DNA of 30,974 nt, taken from NCBI GenBank assembly GCA_910592005.1, contig CAJVPP010000502.1, forward strand, positions 1 through 30,974. Direction: 5' to 3'. Below the pieces are notes generated by a model, which did not search any database, had not been told where the DNA came from, and worked only from the letters and a program-made list of their open reading frames with translations. Positions 19,162-29,859 of this stretch are shown piece by piece. The first letter of the stretch is position 1. Each line of letters opens with the position of its first letter. The stretch comes from Funneliformis mosseae. Taxonomy: Eukaryota; Glomeromycota; Glomeromycetes; Glomerales; Glomeraceae. Both the position numbers and the translations under genes were made by a program.

Positions 19162-20550
19162 ATCACATCTTTTATTAGATATTGTTTAAAAGAAATTTTT
19201 GAATTTTTGGTGAGAGATAAAAAGACCTTATATTCATGCTTACTAGTTAACCGTCTTTGGTGTGTGACGGTTGTTCCATTTTTATGGTCAAGTATCCATA
19301 ATTTTAGAACCTTTTTCACTTGCCTGCCTCAAGAATCAAAAGAAATTTTATACAAGAACAACATTACCGTTTCACCCCCAACTCAAAGACGTTTGATCTT
19401 TAATTACGTTCAATACATCAAAACATTTTCAAACGCTGAAATTTGTAGAGGAATATCGTTCCTACTGAATAATCATTCCAACAATCCACGTGACTTTGAC
19501 ATCAATAAAAATATCGTGGCGGCACAAGAAGTTTTTAAGATGCTCGTGAAACAAATTTCTCTGAGACGATTATTCTATTACACTTACACGTCCCACCTAT
19601 ATATACCATTTGTCACCTACCCTGGGGCGATCGATTGTTTTAGAAATCTTTCGGAATTGAATTGTGGTTCCGACATTGATTCTGAACTCCTTTATCGATT
19701 ATCTCAAATCTGTCAAAAAATACGAACGTTAAACGTGACCTTTTGCGAACGAATCTCAACCGGATTTTCCGATTTAATCTCAGTTCAACAAAGATTAAAT
19801 TGTTTACAAATCTTTCAAACTTACAAATGTGTGAGTTTCACGAACATCATCCCATCATTCAAAAGTTTATCAAAGTCATTAACCAAATTTGAATTTTATG
19901 GTGGAAATCATCATAATCCCCCTTTATCATTCATAACGCAATTCACAAATTTGAGAGAATTGTATTTATTATTCAATCACAACGATTACTCGGTAAATTT
20001 TCGGGACGTCACCTTTCCGCACCTGCGAATCTTGGTGTTTAAATATTATAGTCCAAGGTTCATTAATTTAAATGAATTTTTAAAGATTAATGGAAAGTAT
20101 TTGAGAGAACTTCAAATTGGAAAATCCAACAATTTGATAAACTTTTCCATATCAACATTCTGTAGGAATTTAAAATATTTACGTACAAACTTTCTATATA
20201 ATGAGGGGAGAACGTTAAAACAAATCTTTAAAAATTGTAATCAATTAATGACTCTCGAAATCTCATGTGAAAATTTCTATTTAAACGAAATCGAATTGTT
20301 AGAAATTGTCGCGGAACACTCCCCCAAAGGGTTTCATGAATTGAAAGTATGCGCATATTTGATAGGAACAAAGTTATTTTCGAAAAGGTCACGAAGAACG
20401 ATCTTTACGGAAGATTATATCCCTCCAAGAACCCTTTCGATAAACCTTACGGTTGAATCGAATGCGACGGAAATAGATTATACATCGATTAATGAATTTA
20501 AAAAATTGTGCATAATTAAACAATTTAAAGTGATCGAGGATAGTTATTAG
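19162..20550 (+). CDS. F-box/LRR protein 2, about 460 codons, no visible start codon
   Basis: The frame is open from just after a TAA at 19159 to TAG at 20548. It contains an F-box (Y-C-L-K-E-I-F-E-F-L-V-R-D-K-K-T-L-Y-S, V-N-R-L-W-C, P-F-L-W-S-S-I) and LRR-type repeats (C-F-R-N-L-S-E-L-N-C-G, I-C-Q-K-I-R-T-L-N-V-T, F-T-N-L-R-E-L-Y-L). It matches F-box gene 1 throughout, with roughly half the positions alike by eye. There is no ATG before the F-box in this frame: the first ten codons (I-T-S-F-I-R) lack the usual M...L-P start. An ATG at 19084 is in frame but separated by the TAA. Either a short 5' exon is spliced in (TTTTATTAG at 19171-19179 could be an acceptor), or the start has been lost and the gene is dying. 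No other lesion in 1.4 kb. Likely SCF adaptor. Confidence 0.75.
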   Translation: MTSFIRYCLKEIFEFLVRDKKTLYSCLLVNRLWCVTVVPFLWSSIHNFRTFFTCLPQESKEILYKNNITVSPPTQRRLIFNYVQYIKTFSNAEICRGISFLLNNHSNNPRDFDINKNIVAAQEVFKMLVKQISLRRLFYYTYTSHLYIPFVTYPGAIDCFRNLSELNCGSDIDSELLYRLSQICQKIRTLNVTFCERISTGFSDLISVQQRLNCLQIFQTYKCVSFTNIIPSFKSLSKSLTKFEFYGGNHHNPPLSFITQFTNLRELYLLFNHNDYSVNFRDVTFPHLRILVFKYYSPRFINLNEFLKINGKYLRELQIGKSNNLINFSISTFCRNLKYLRTNFLYNEGRTLKQIFKNCNQLMTLEISCENFYLNEIELLEIVAEHSPKGFHELKVCAYLIGTKLFSKRSRRTIFTEDYIPPRTLSINLTVESNATEIDYTSINEFKKLCIIKQFKVIEDSY

Positions 20551-23225
20551 AATGGTGTAACAAAAACTTATTAATGCGAAAAGCAAAAATTATTTATTAT
20601 AACTGAACAATTTAATTATTTTCATTTAATCGGATCGGACAAAGGTATAGTAGTAACGGATGATGTAAACACTCAAAGTCAAACATGAGAATGTTTAAAA
20701 ATATACGCGTTAGACAGTGATGAGACTACGGATTTTAAATCGAAGACTAAACCAAAGTGAAAGGATACTCGATCATTTTCTTATAATTGAACAATTTCAT
20801 AGTTTCAAATCAAAAAAAAAGAAAAAAAGATAATGATAATGGCCGCCGAATATATGGATCGTTTGCTATTTAAATGGAATTACGAACGTATGATCCGTAA
20901 CGTGATTTTATAAAGTAAACCGCTCATAATATTTAATTGATGTTTTCGGTATTCCTTTAATGAACAAAGTTGCTTCAAAGTTTTTGTAGTTGCCAATAAG
21001 CTTTTTCTTTCAAATACTAGTAAAGCTAGGTCACGTGATTTTCTAAGCATGTTATCATATCAATGCCACTTTCTGGTTCAGAACCCTTTCTAGTACCAAA
21101 GCAAAAGTCGTTCGGTACATCGAGAATATAGATCATGAAATTGAAATAATCCATCAATATAAATCTTGATTTAATAATCATAAATTTTTAATGGAACAGG
21201 AAAATTTACCGATATACTGGGTGTAATGTTAAAAGATAGATGGTGTCTGTTTTCTTTATGTTTTATAATGAATTGAATTCATCATGAGTGTGAAAGTCAC
21301 GTTAAATCATGATTTCTATGACGACGCGCGTCCAATATAATATCACGTGTTGACGTGTTGATTACCATTACCTAATCATCATCAATTGGGTTAAATTTGG
21401 AAGAAAAAAGATATAAACGTGTTGTATGGCACAGTTGAAGAGCATTCATTATTAAGGTAAGGATTAATTGACGTCTGTATTGGAATCATGTAGGTAGGTT
21501 TTGCGTGCATTGAATTGTCCAGAATATTATCAGGCATCTAAACTTCTATAGTTCCTCATCAGGAATTGTTTGGATTAAGAATTGCGCTCGATGTGGCCTA
21601 TAAAGCTGAAAATTCCAAATAAATTCCTATAACACTAAGATACTTAACAAACAAGAATGAATGGAAAAATAACTTTCCTTTAATATCCAATAGTTTCGTA
21701 AAGATTATCAACGATCTAACACTTTTAACTATTGCATTCCTAAAGAACATTCGCTTTCAAAATTTTTCCTAAAATTTCTTTTTGTTTCGACAGCTTAAAG
21801 TTTCAACATACAAAATAATAATTTCAATTTTTTCCAAGATTTGTAAGCTCCAAACACAATTGATTCTCAGATACTTAAATAAAGTAATTTTTAATTTTTA
21901 CAGATATTCTAATTCCTTCATATATTACGGTCTATATCGGAGTTAATTCTTGAGCAATTTGTCTCTACCGGGAAACATGGAAAATAAATTGCGGACATCT
22001 ATATTTCCTGTATTTCCAAAATTTTAGCTTCTTAAGGCTTTGAATTCCCATCCTTATAGACTTTTTGATTCATACTTCTAAAAATTAGAGATGATTTAAA
22101 TTCGTAAGTTGTGTTACAAACTTATTTATGTATGGGCGATCATAGAACAAACATTACATCCCTAACCAAATCTGTGGTAGGTATCGTAACACAACATTAA
22201 ATCAAAAAATTTATATCTCGTATCATCGTCAGTTGTCGCGGGAATAGTTGCGGCGGTACTCGGTAATGAGGGTTCCCAGAACTGTCTTCGTTAGTTTCAG
22301 CTCAATCGTCATAAGGTATTTTTGGAAATTACATATTTTGTTCTTTGATACTTAATCTAGCATTAAATTTACTTACGTTTCACTGCTTGTTGAAAATAAT
22401 TTGTTGAAATATTCTTTGGAAATATTTCTTTCCTCGGAAGATGATTTCCCTGCTTTTATCATGAGAATAAGTGTACAATATTCCACGTATAATTTCATCC
22501 TAGCATTATGATTAATGATTTCACCTGTTAATATTTTCTAATATCTTTATCTTATAATTTTAGTTCTTTACCTTATAAAGATTACATTAATGAACCCGTA
22601 AATTATCAATAAAATATATTTTTTTATTTTACCGTAATATCGGTTATAGGAATATTTACACATATCAAGTGAGATCATCCATTCCATCCAAAATAAATAG
22701 AATAATTCTTTGCCACCAGAATATTTCTATAAACAGTACTTACAATTAAGAATCAACAACTAGCCTTTAGTTTACAAAAACAAATGTTTCCAAAGACATT
22801 TAGCCTGGTCTGGCAATAAATTAGACGTTCATGTGGCGTTATCGTACCAATTATATTATATAACCAAAGAATTTGACATATTGATCGTCGATCTATTATT
22901 ACGACATAAATCTAATACTATTTATACTTGGATTATTTTTGTCTTAAAGATCAAATCCACATTAAAAGCAATTATTTACCCGAAAATGATGAGATAGTTC
23001 CAAGGTAAATTCATTCGAGTAAGTATTAACAGAAATGAATTTTTACGCGTTTGGATTATAATTTATAACTAAATAAATTAATTTTCAGAACAAAGGTGTG
23101 AATTTTATTGAATTTCATAAGCATGCGTTTAAACACGTAATATAATTTGCGTTTAGCTTTTACATTTGAGTTTCATTATTTGAAAATTGAAGCAAAATAT
23201 GAACTAATCTATATTTTTTTGAAGG
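20551..23225. other. Intergenic region, 2.7 kb, without a resolved gene
   Basis: Mixed composition. Possible pieces of the gene ending at 23351 are visible on the plus strand: TCTTAAAG/ATCAAATCC to CCAAG/GTAAAT (about 22952-23004), and TTTTCAG/AACAAAGG (about 23089) with N-K-G-V-N-F-I-E-F-H-K-H. The phases do not join cleanly, so I call no gene. A G+C-richer patch at about 22225-22320 reads V-V-A-G-I-V-A-A-V-L-G in one frame but has no start and a nearby stop. TATAAACGTG near 21413, followed by AAG/GTAAGG at about 21455, could be the start of a spliced transcript. Confidence 0.3.
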
Positions 23226-23351
23226 AAACCAGAATGTTTTATTAAGATCGTTGTGCGTTTGGAGTATGAACATCGCAGAGAAGTCCTCCAAATGCTGGGA
23301 AAGCAATTTCCTGAATTATATCAAAATACAGATCTCTGGGACTACGCGTGA
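23226..23351 (+). CDS. Probable terminal exon, 41 codons, unknown protein
   Basis: After a TTTTTTTGAAG acceptor the frame reads K-P-E-C-F-I-K-I-V-V-R-L-E-Y-E-H-R-R and continues to Q-F-P-E-L-Y-Q-N-T-D-L-W-D-Y-A with TGA at 23349. Composition is strongly protein-like and the acidic Trp-ended tail looks like a real C-terminus. The upstream exons are uncertain (see 20551-23225), so this may be an intact spliced gene I failed to assemble or a remnant. Function unknown. It is convergent with the gene at 24068-25014. Confidence 0.4.
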   Translation, partial: KPECFIKIVVRLEYEHRREVLQMLGKQFPELYQNTDLWDYA

Positions 23352-24067
23352 AAGTTTCTTTTAGATTTTTTGGATTTAAAGTACCTCAGATAATTTAATT
23401 GAAGGAATTTAGAGAGGGAAAACAAAAAAAAAAACTTTATTGTTTGTTAAAAAAAAAAAATATATATTACAATCTTTATTACATATTATAATAAAGACAT
23501 CCGATATCAAAATAATATTATTCTTTCCAGCTTAGAAATAATGTATTCTATAAAGTTCAATAATAATTATTTCTTTTTTTATAAATTCGATAATTTCAAT
23601 GACAACACATATCTAATCATAAATAAAAGCGACCTGATAAAAATACAAGTCAAATTTATCAAGTATCTCTAAAATCTATTCCTATAAATTATGTTTGGGC
23701 TTATCTTTTCTCGAGGGAAAAGGATTCAATGAGTTCCAAGAATCACTTGTAAACTCTTACGCTGTAAAATTCATAAAATTTTTTTTTTTTTTGCGCCAAA
23801 CAAAAATCTCACGTTTTTACAATTCTAACTAAAAAATAATTAGATATGATTCATTCACTACTCGAATCGCTTTAATCACTCAAGCTCGACAACGTGAGCA
23901 CATAAGTGATCGCCTAAAAACACTAAAAACACTAGAAAAACTTTCTTGACGTTTAAATTCTATAAATTTCTTTAAATATTAACGTTATATAAAATATTCA
24001 ATGATATGGTATTGGCAGAGAAAAATTACATGTCGAGTTGATGTGGGTCGATGTTGAACAATTAAGA
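23352..24067. other. Convergent intergenic region
   Basis: The 3' ends of two convergent genes face each other here. Poly-A and poly-T tracts (23420-23460, 23775-23793) dominate. No frame or structure worth calling. Confidence 0.4.
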
Positions 24068-25014
24068 TCACTCCAATATTTCTAATTCCCTTTCCCTTTC
24101 AGTTGTTACAGCTAATTTTTCAATTTTTTCTATTTCCTCTTTCGTACAAAGTGTTTCTACTTGTCTCGTTGCCAAAGAAGTATTATGATTAACCTTTTCC
24201 AATTCCCATAATGATTTATCAAGTTCTCTTTGTGATTTTCGAACACTTTCATTTAATTTTAATTCGGCCTCTCTCAACCTTACTCCTTCTTCTCTGATTT
24301 GCGCCAACTTTTCGAATTTAAATATATTGAGAAATTAATTAAAATATGTAAACGGAAACTAGAAATTTTTTTTTTTTTTTTTTCATTATAAACATTTACC
24401 TTTTCTTCAAGTACTGGCGCATAAGCAGGAATATGTACAATTTTTGGAGGGTGTGAAAAAAATTCTGGAGGAGGGCTATATGATGCGGCGGGAGGGAATG
24501 GAGGTCCAGAATATGGACGTTGATGATATTGTTGATGATGCATAGAATTTCCTCTTTTATAATTATTGTTATTATTATAATTATTGTAATTATTGTAATT
24601 ATTGTAATTATTATTATAATTGGGCCTATAATCTCGATTAGGTGGTCTAGGATATGGATTGTATGAATGTCCACCACGATAAGATGGTCTTCGTTTATAT
24701 GGTTGAATATGAGATATTGGAGGTCTCCCGTATGGTTTTTGATCTCTTGTATTTCCACCATATGGAACTTGTCCTCTAAATCCGAATTGTGATTCCTCTT
24801 CTCGTTCGTCATATCTATCTAAAAGCATTTGTGGCTCTCTCATTTGATAATCATAATCTAAGTGATTATGAGGCATGTAGTGAGAACTAGAACCATAATT
24901 ATCCCTTTCTTGAGGGTAAAAATTATTATTATAAGAATTAGCACGGTGAGGTATGAAATCTCTTGGACGGTTATAGTTTGGTGGACTTCTACGTTGATCA
25001 TTAGCTCTATCCAT
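24068..25014 (-). CDS. Asn/Tyr/Arg/Pro-rich disordered protein with C-terminal coiled coil, 284 aa, two exons
   Basis: Exon 1 (24400-25014) starts M-D-R-A-N-D-Q-R-R-S-P-P and ends V-L-E-E-K at AAG/GTAAAT. A 92-bp intron ends TTCGAAAAG. Exon 2 (24068-24307) starts L-A-Q-I-R-E-E-G in the same phase. Residues 1-195 are low complexity: RGG-like R-G-G, many Y-N-N repeats (an Asn/Tyr tract around residues 142-165), and Pro-rich P-P-F-P-P. That is a prion-like, phase-separation-type composition often seen in RNA-binding proteins. Residues 205-284 form a charged heptad-rich coiled coil (L-R-E-A-E-L-K-L-N-E-S, then W-E-L-E-K). No RRM or other folded domain is present. A longer in-frame ATG exists 12 codons upstream but encodes only Phe from a poly-T tract, so I chose 25014. 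Role unknown; RNA-granule scaffold is a guess. Confidence 0.7.
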
Positions 25015-25480
25015 TATCTTCAAATTAAAAAAAAAAAAAAAAATTTGCAAATCCTAAAAAAAAAAAGAATTGCTAAAACAAATTCTATTTTTATAGATTT
25101 TTTATAGCAATACAAAAATTCTTGTATAACCATACTTCTTTATGGGCAAACGTATGTCCGACAGAGTAGATATAATTGGTCGAAAGAATCTAAGTAAAAA
25201 GAGTTTTGTATCCAAATAAATCATTTAATTGTTCTAATATATCTTTAATGAAGGTACAAATCAGGTCATTTTATGCTAAAATCTTTTAAAAAAATGAAAT
25301 CCCTTTTTAAACTTATAACAAAAATAATTAAAAAAGTTGAATTTTAACCGGTGATAATCACATAAAATCCGTACAAGGTTACTCGTTACCAAAAAGAGAT
25401 TAGTAACACGGTAATTGTTGAAAGAAAAAGGCATTTATAACTTATTATTTATTTTTATAAATTTCTTAATAACAAAAAAA
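25015..25480. promoter_or_regulatory. Upstream region of the disordered/coiled-coil gene
   Basis: Two poly-A tracts (on the plus strand, about 25027-25067) lie in the presumed 5' UTR. The rest is A+T-rich without genes. The composition shifts sharply to the A+T block near 25480. Confidence 0.3.
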
Positions 25481-27057
25481 AAAAAAATTATTCATTTTTA
25501 ATAAAAACAATTAATATTTATCTAATCATTTAATTAATATTTATAGATAATCAATTTTATATAAATATTAAATTATTATTTTAAATTAATATGTAAAATT
25601 TATTTATTTATTCATATTAATATTAGATAAAATATTTAATAATTTAATATTTTTCTTAACTTTATTTTATATTTATTATTAATAATTTTACTAATAAATA
25701 TCTATTATAATATAAATTTTATAGCAATTAAACAAAATATTTAGTTATTTAAGTATTATTATAATATTATTATTTTAATTGATAATTAATATTAATTTTA
25801 ATTAATAATTTTATAAATGAAACTTATATTAAATAAAAATATGTTTAGAATAAATTTGCTTAAAAATTAAAATTAATAAAAATTTTAAAGTTATAAATTT
25901 AAACATATATGAGAAAAATGTTAGGAAAATCAGATTCTAGAAAATTTTAACAAAATTTAATTTTTATTGCATTTAAATTTTTAATATTATTATTTTAAAT
26001 ACAATAAGATCTTAATTTAGTTAAAAAATTCTCAAAGTCTGATTTATTTAGCAATCTTTTTAAAGATATTAAATGATCCTTAATCTATTTTTATATTTAA
26101 AAAATTATTAATTCTAAAAAAATTTAATCTTTTATCTATAAAAAATAATTTTATCAAAAAAATGGTTTATAATTAATTTGTAAAAAATGAAAATGATATT
26201 CAAATTAATAATTTTGATTAGATTATTAAATATAAATTAGTCATAAAAAAATCTAATTCTAAATTCTAAAATTTTAATTTTAAGAAATTCTAAGATTTAA
26301 AGTAATTTTATTATTTATTTTTATTAAATATCATTAAAGCATTATAATAATAAATTTAAATAATAATTTATAAAAATAATTTTTTTGAGACTTTTAAAAT
26401 TATTTAAAATCATTTAATATTTCTAAATTTTCTTATATAATAATAAAAAAATATATAAATTAATTATATATATTATAAAATTATATTTAAGATATATCAT
26501 ATCTAAAAAATATATAATATTAAATATATTAATCTTATTATATAACTTAATATATATAATTTAAGAAAATATAATACATTTTGCAAGACCTATTAATATT
26601 TTAAAATAGAATAGTTTTATAAATATTATAATCAATTATAACAAAAATATATGTAAAATTGATTTATTTTTAAGAAATATAATATATTATTAGATCTATA
26701 ATAATTTTTAAAGATAATTGTATTATAATATATGATGATATTCATCAAATTATTAAAAATATTAAAGAAAAATCTTATTGAATTATAAGTAAAATGTATT
26801 TTATTAAAGATAATTAAATAAAACAATATGAACTAATTTTTCTATTATATATTATTAAAAATAGTTAAAAAATTTTTTTTTTTATAGATTTTAATTACAA
26901 AAATTTCTCTTATAATTATTTCTTCATTATAAACAAAAAAAATAATACTTTTAATAAAATTTATAGTATATTATATAATTTAATATAAATAAAAATTTAA
27001 GTTAATATAAAATTAATTAATATTATATCAAATAATATATTTAATGAATTTAATATA
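25481..27057. other. Extremely A+T-rich block, mostly featureless
   Basis: Almost entirely A/T. It holds one foldback element (25915-26060). Frames such as 26632-26826 (minus) consist of Asn, Ile, Tyr and Phe only and are explained by composition. Confidence 0.45.
25915..26060. mobile_element. Foldback element A (MITE-like), about 150 bp
   Basis: Left arm ATGTTAGGAAAATCAGATTC and following A+T bases is an imperfect inverted match of GTTAAAAAATTCTCAAAGTC-TGATTTATTTAGCAATC at 26020-26056. It shares the CTAAAAAATC-GA terminal motif with the elements at 27280 and 28207. Confidence 0.5.
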
Positions 27058-27279
27058 TTAGGGTGAATTAATAAAGGATTTGAAATAACTGAATTTTTAA
27101 AATATTAAGATGATTTTTATAACATTAAATTTTTAGTATTAATCTATAACAATAAATTAATTTTTAGAATATAAAATCTTATATATGCCAAAAAAAATAG
27201 ATAAAATAATGTTTATAATAAAATAATATTATTAATTCTTATAATGATACAGTTAGATATAATCAAATTCTTTTTTTTT
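27058..27279 (+). pseudogene. Decayed coding stretch, unknown protein
   Basis: One frame reads L-G-x-I-N-K-G-F-E-I-T-E-F-L-K-Y, then D-D-F-Y-N-I-K-F-L-V-L-I-Y-N-N and N-L-I-Y-A-K-K-N-R. It is interrupted by a TGA where Trp would fit and three TAA codons where Gln would fit. Composition is more protein-like than its surroundings. It runs into the foldback element at 27280. No family recognised; probably part of a transposon gene. Confidence 0.35.
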
Positions 27280-27493
27280 GCTAAAAAATCTGATTTAATA
27301 TTATATATAAGAAATGTAAGAAATGTTAATAAATAAGATGATAAAGCAGTTTTTAGATTTTTTAGTTCAGCTATTTTGATGTAATTTCAAATAAATGTTG
27401 ATAAATAAGATAATAGAGTAACTTTTAGATTTTCTTAGTTCAGCTGATTTAATATAATATTAAAAGATGATAATATTAAATCAGAAAATTAGG
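27280..27493. mobile_element. Foldback element B with an internal 72-bp tandem duplication
   Basis: GCTAAAAAATCTGATTTAAT (from 27280) inversely matches the region 27469-27493, which ends AAATCAGAAAATTAGG. Between the arms, a unit containing TTTTAGATTTTTTAGTTCAG occurs twice (from about 27321 and 27393). Confidence 0.6.
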
Positions 27494-28206
27494 TTTATTT
27501 ATTTATTTATTTTTGATAAATTATTATTATTATTTTCAAACTTATTTATAAATTAATATTTAAATTATACTATTTTATATAAATCAAAATTATCATAGTA
27601 ATAAGATATTATTTTTTTTTTACAAATATAAAAAAATATTTATTTTAATGCTATGATATATATTAAAATAAATGATATTTAATTTTCAAAACTTATATTA
27701 TAATGTAAAGTTTTAAGATATTTACTAATTTAACAAAATCCTTGATATTATTGATATTAGCATATAAAAAGTATTATTTAAACTTTCACTTTTTCCCTTA
27801 AAAATATTATATTGAAGTTATTGAATATGTTTTTAGTTTTTCTAGATAAATTATATTAGATTTTACTTTGAATTTTATAAAATAATTAATAAAGTTATAT
27901 ATAAAGATTAAGGTTACTTATCTAAACTTATTTTGGATTTGACAAAATATCTAAATTATAGTTTTGCTAATTTTTTTTACTAATGTTTTGATATAGTTTT
28001 ACATTTTTATAAGTTTTAATATAGTTTTATTTTTTTTAGAATTTCACAAATTTTTTAATATAATTTTACTAAATTTATTTTTTTCTATTTAGACAATTTG
28101 TAAAATCTTTAGATTTTATTTAGAAATTTTAATAGAGATAGAATATTAAGACTTGAAAATTTAATCAAAAATCAAAATAAAAAATTTATTTAAGGTATTA
28201 TAATAT
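27494..28206. other. A+T-rich stretch, no gene seen
   Basis: No protein-like frame on either strand and no clear repeat structure beyond simple A+T runs. Confidence 0.4.
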
Positions 28207-28355
28207 GGGTTGATTGCTAGAAAAATCAAATTCTGAGAATTTTTTAGCAAATTGTGATTTTTATTCTATTTTAGTTTTTATGTTATTAGATTAAAATGTA
28301 TTAAGCTCTTAATTTTAATCAAAAATTTCTCAAAACCTGATTTTTTTAGAAACCC
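28207..28355. mobile_element. Foldback element C (MITE-like), about 150 bp
   Basis: GGGTTGATTGCTAGAAAAAT (28207 on) is an inverted match of ATTTTTTTAGAAACCC at its right end. Inner arms CTGAGAATTTTT and AAAAATTTCTCA also pair. It is similar to element A in order of motifs. Confidence 0.6.
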
Positions 28356-28479
28356 TTCTATATATTTATAATTTATATTTAATATATATGTATAATTAAT
28401 TAATTTTTTTATTATTAATGAATTATATTTTTGATATTGATGATAATATTTAATTTTAAAAAAATTTAATTATTAAGAT

Positions 28480-29160
28480 ACTGATAATGATAATATTGAT
28501 AATGCTATAAGAATGATATATATTAATGCATCTTCATTTATGAATTACTTAGAATTAAAAAATAAATCAAAAATTTAAAATTAGTTGATAATTCATAGAT
28601 TTAAATGAAAATGATTATAATAAATATGAAAACTTAGAAATAATAAATAATTAAAATCTAATCAATAATATAATATTTAAAGTTGTAAAATTATCAAAAT
28701 TAAATGAAAATTTAAAAGCATTTAATAGTATATAAAATAAACTATAATAATAATGAAGAAAATGAAAATGAAAATAATATTAGAATAAATAATTTATATT
28801 TAGATTTTATAATTGAAATTAAATACTTATTAAAGAATAATCAATTAACTTTTATTAATTTATCAGAAGAAGAATTGAAAAAAAGAATTTTAGAAAAGAT
28901 AATTTATCTAATTTTTATTAATTTTTTAATATTAAAAGATTATATAATGCATATTTTTATTTAGATAAAATTTATAAAATTAGATAATAACCTAATATCA
29001 ATTTAAATATTAGTTTTAATGATATAATTAATAAAAATACTGTAAATTATTTATTTAATAATAATAATTTAAATAAATAGAAAATTCATAATAAAACTAA
29101 TAAATAGTTAAAAAAAAAAAAAGAATAAAAAATATATTAACTAATCAGAATGCATTAAAA
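28480..29160 (+). pseudogene. Decayed Asn/Glu-rich coding stretch, unknown transposon-like protein
   Basis: Protein-like pieces in shifting frames: A-S-S-F-M-N-Y-L-E-L-K-N-K-S-K, D-L-N-E-N-D-Y-N-K-Y-E-N-L-E, and L-T-F-I-N-L-S-E-E-E-L-K-K-R-I-L-E. Then N-A-Y-F-Y-L-D-K-I-Y-K-I-R is followed by N-I-N-L-N-I-S-F-N-D-I-I-N-K-N-T-V. The joins between pieces are frameshifts. In-frame TAA/TAG codons again sit where Gln would read well (several after 28980). A GTAAGT at about 29163 could be a splice donor. No domain recognised. Confidence 0.4.
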
Positions 29161-29859
29161 AGTAAGTTAAATATGCAATTTTTTTATTTAATTGAAAATT
29201 CAAAAAAGATTTTTAATTATTTTTTCATATCAGAAATTATCTATTAGAAAGTACTAATTATCTATAAATGTATTAGCAAAAAGCATAAATATATTTTATA
29301 TATTATTATAAATAGTAATACAGTATCACAGTGTTAGATTTTAAATATGTCTAATTGCTTTTTTTGATTAGACAGTTTTGAACAGTTTTGGATACATCTA
29401 AAACTGTCTAAAACCATCCAAAAGTCTATGAGTTTTGGACTGTTAAATATAACTTAGGGTTATCTAAAACTAATTTTGGATTGTTCAAAATTGTCTTAAA
29501 TTAGTTTTAGATAGATTTACTAATTGTTAATATTGAAATAATCTTTTTTTATTTTAAATTTGTATAATAGTATCATTAAGTACTTTAAAAAAAACCATTT
29601 GTCTTAAAATCTTATCTTTAATTTGATTTTCTTTTTTAATATTTTATTTAAGTTTTGATTTAGTTAGTTAGTAAATAGAGAAGTAAAGGAAAAGAAAAAA
29701 AATTAGAAGTAATATTCCTCTTTAGTAGGATTCTAGGAAGGTAATTTTATTAAAATAATACATCATAGTAAAGGTTAACCAAAGTATAACCTTTCTTCTT
29801 TTATAATAATATTAAAAAAAATTAATCTAAAAGATAAAGACCAGCAATATATATATAGC
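29161..29859. repeat. A+T-rich spacer with an inverted-repeat patch
   Basis: GACAGTTTT (29371-29379) pairs with AAAACTGTC (29400-29408), and variants of CTAAAAC, TTTTGGA and GTTCAAAATTGTC recur in both orientations up to about 29515, suggesting a small foldback element. AAGGTTAACCAAAGTATAACCTT near 29774 is another short hairpin. No gene seen. Confidence 0.35.

Noticed and set aside
20389..20586. Minus-strand ORF of 65 codons
   Set aside because: Antisense shadow of the 3' end of F-box gene 2.
24396..25107. Additional frames over the disordered-protein gene on both strands
   Set aside because: Ile/His-rich shadows of the Asn/Tyr repeat in other frames.
26632..26826. Minus-strand ORF of 64 codons in the A+T block
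   Set aside because: Only Asn, Ile, Tyr, Phe-type residues; explained by composition.
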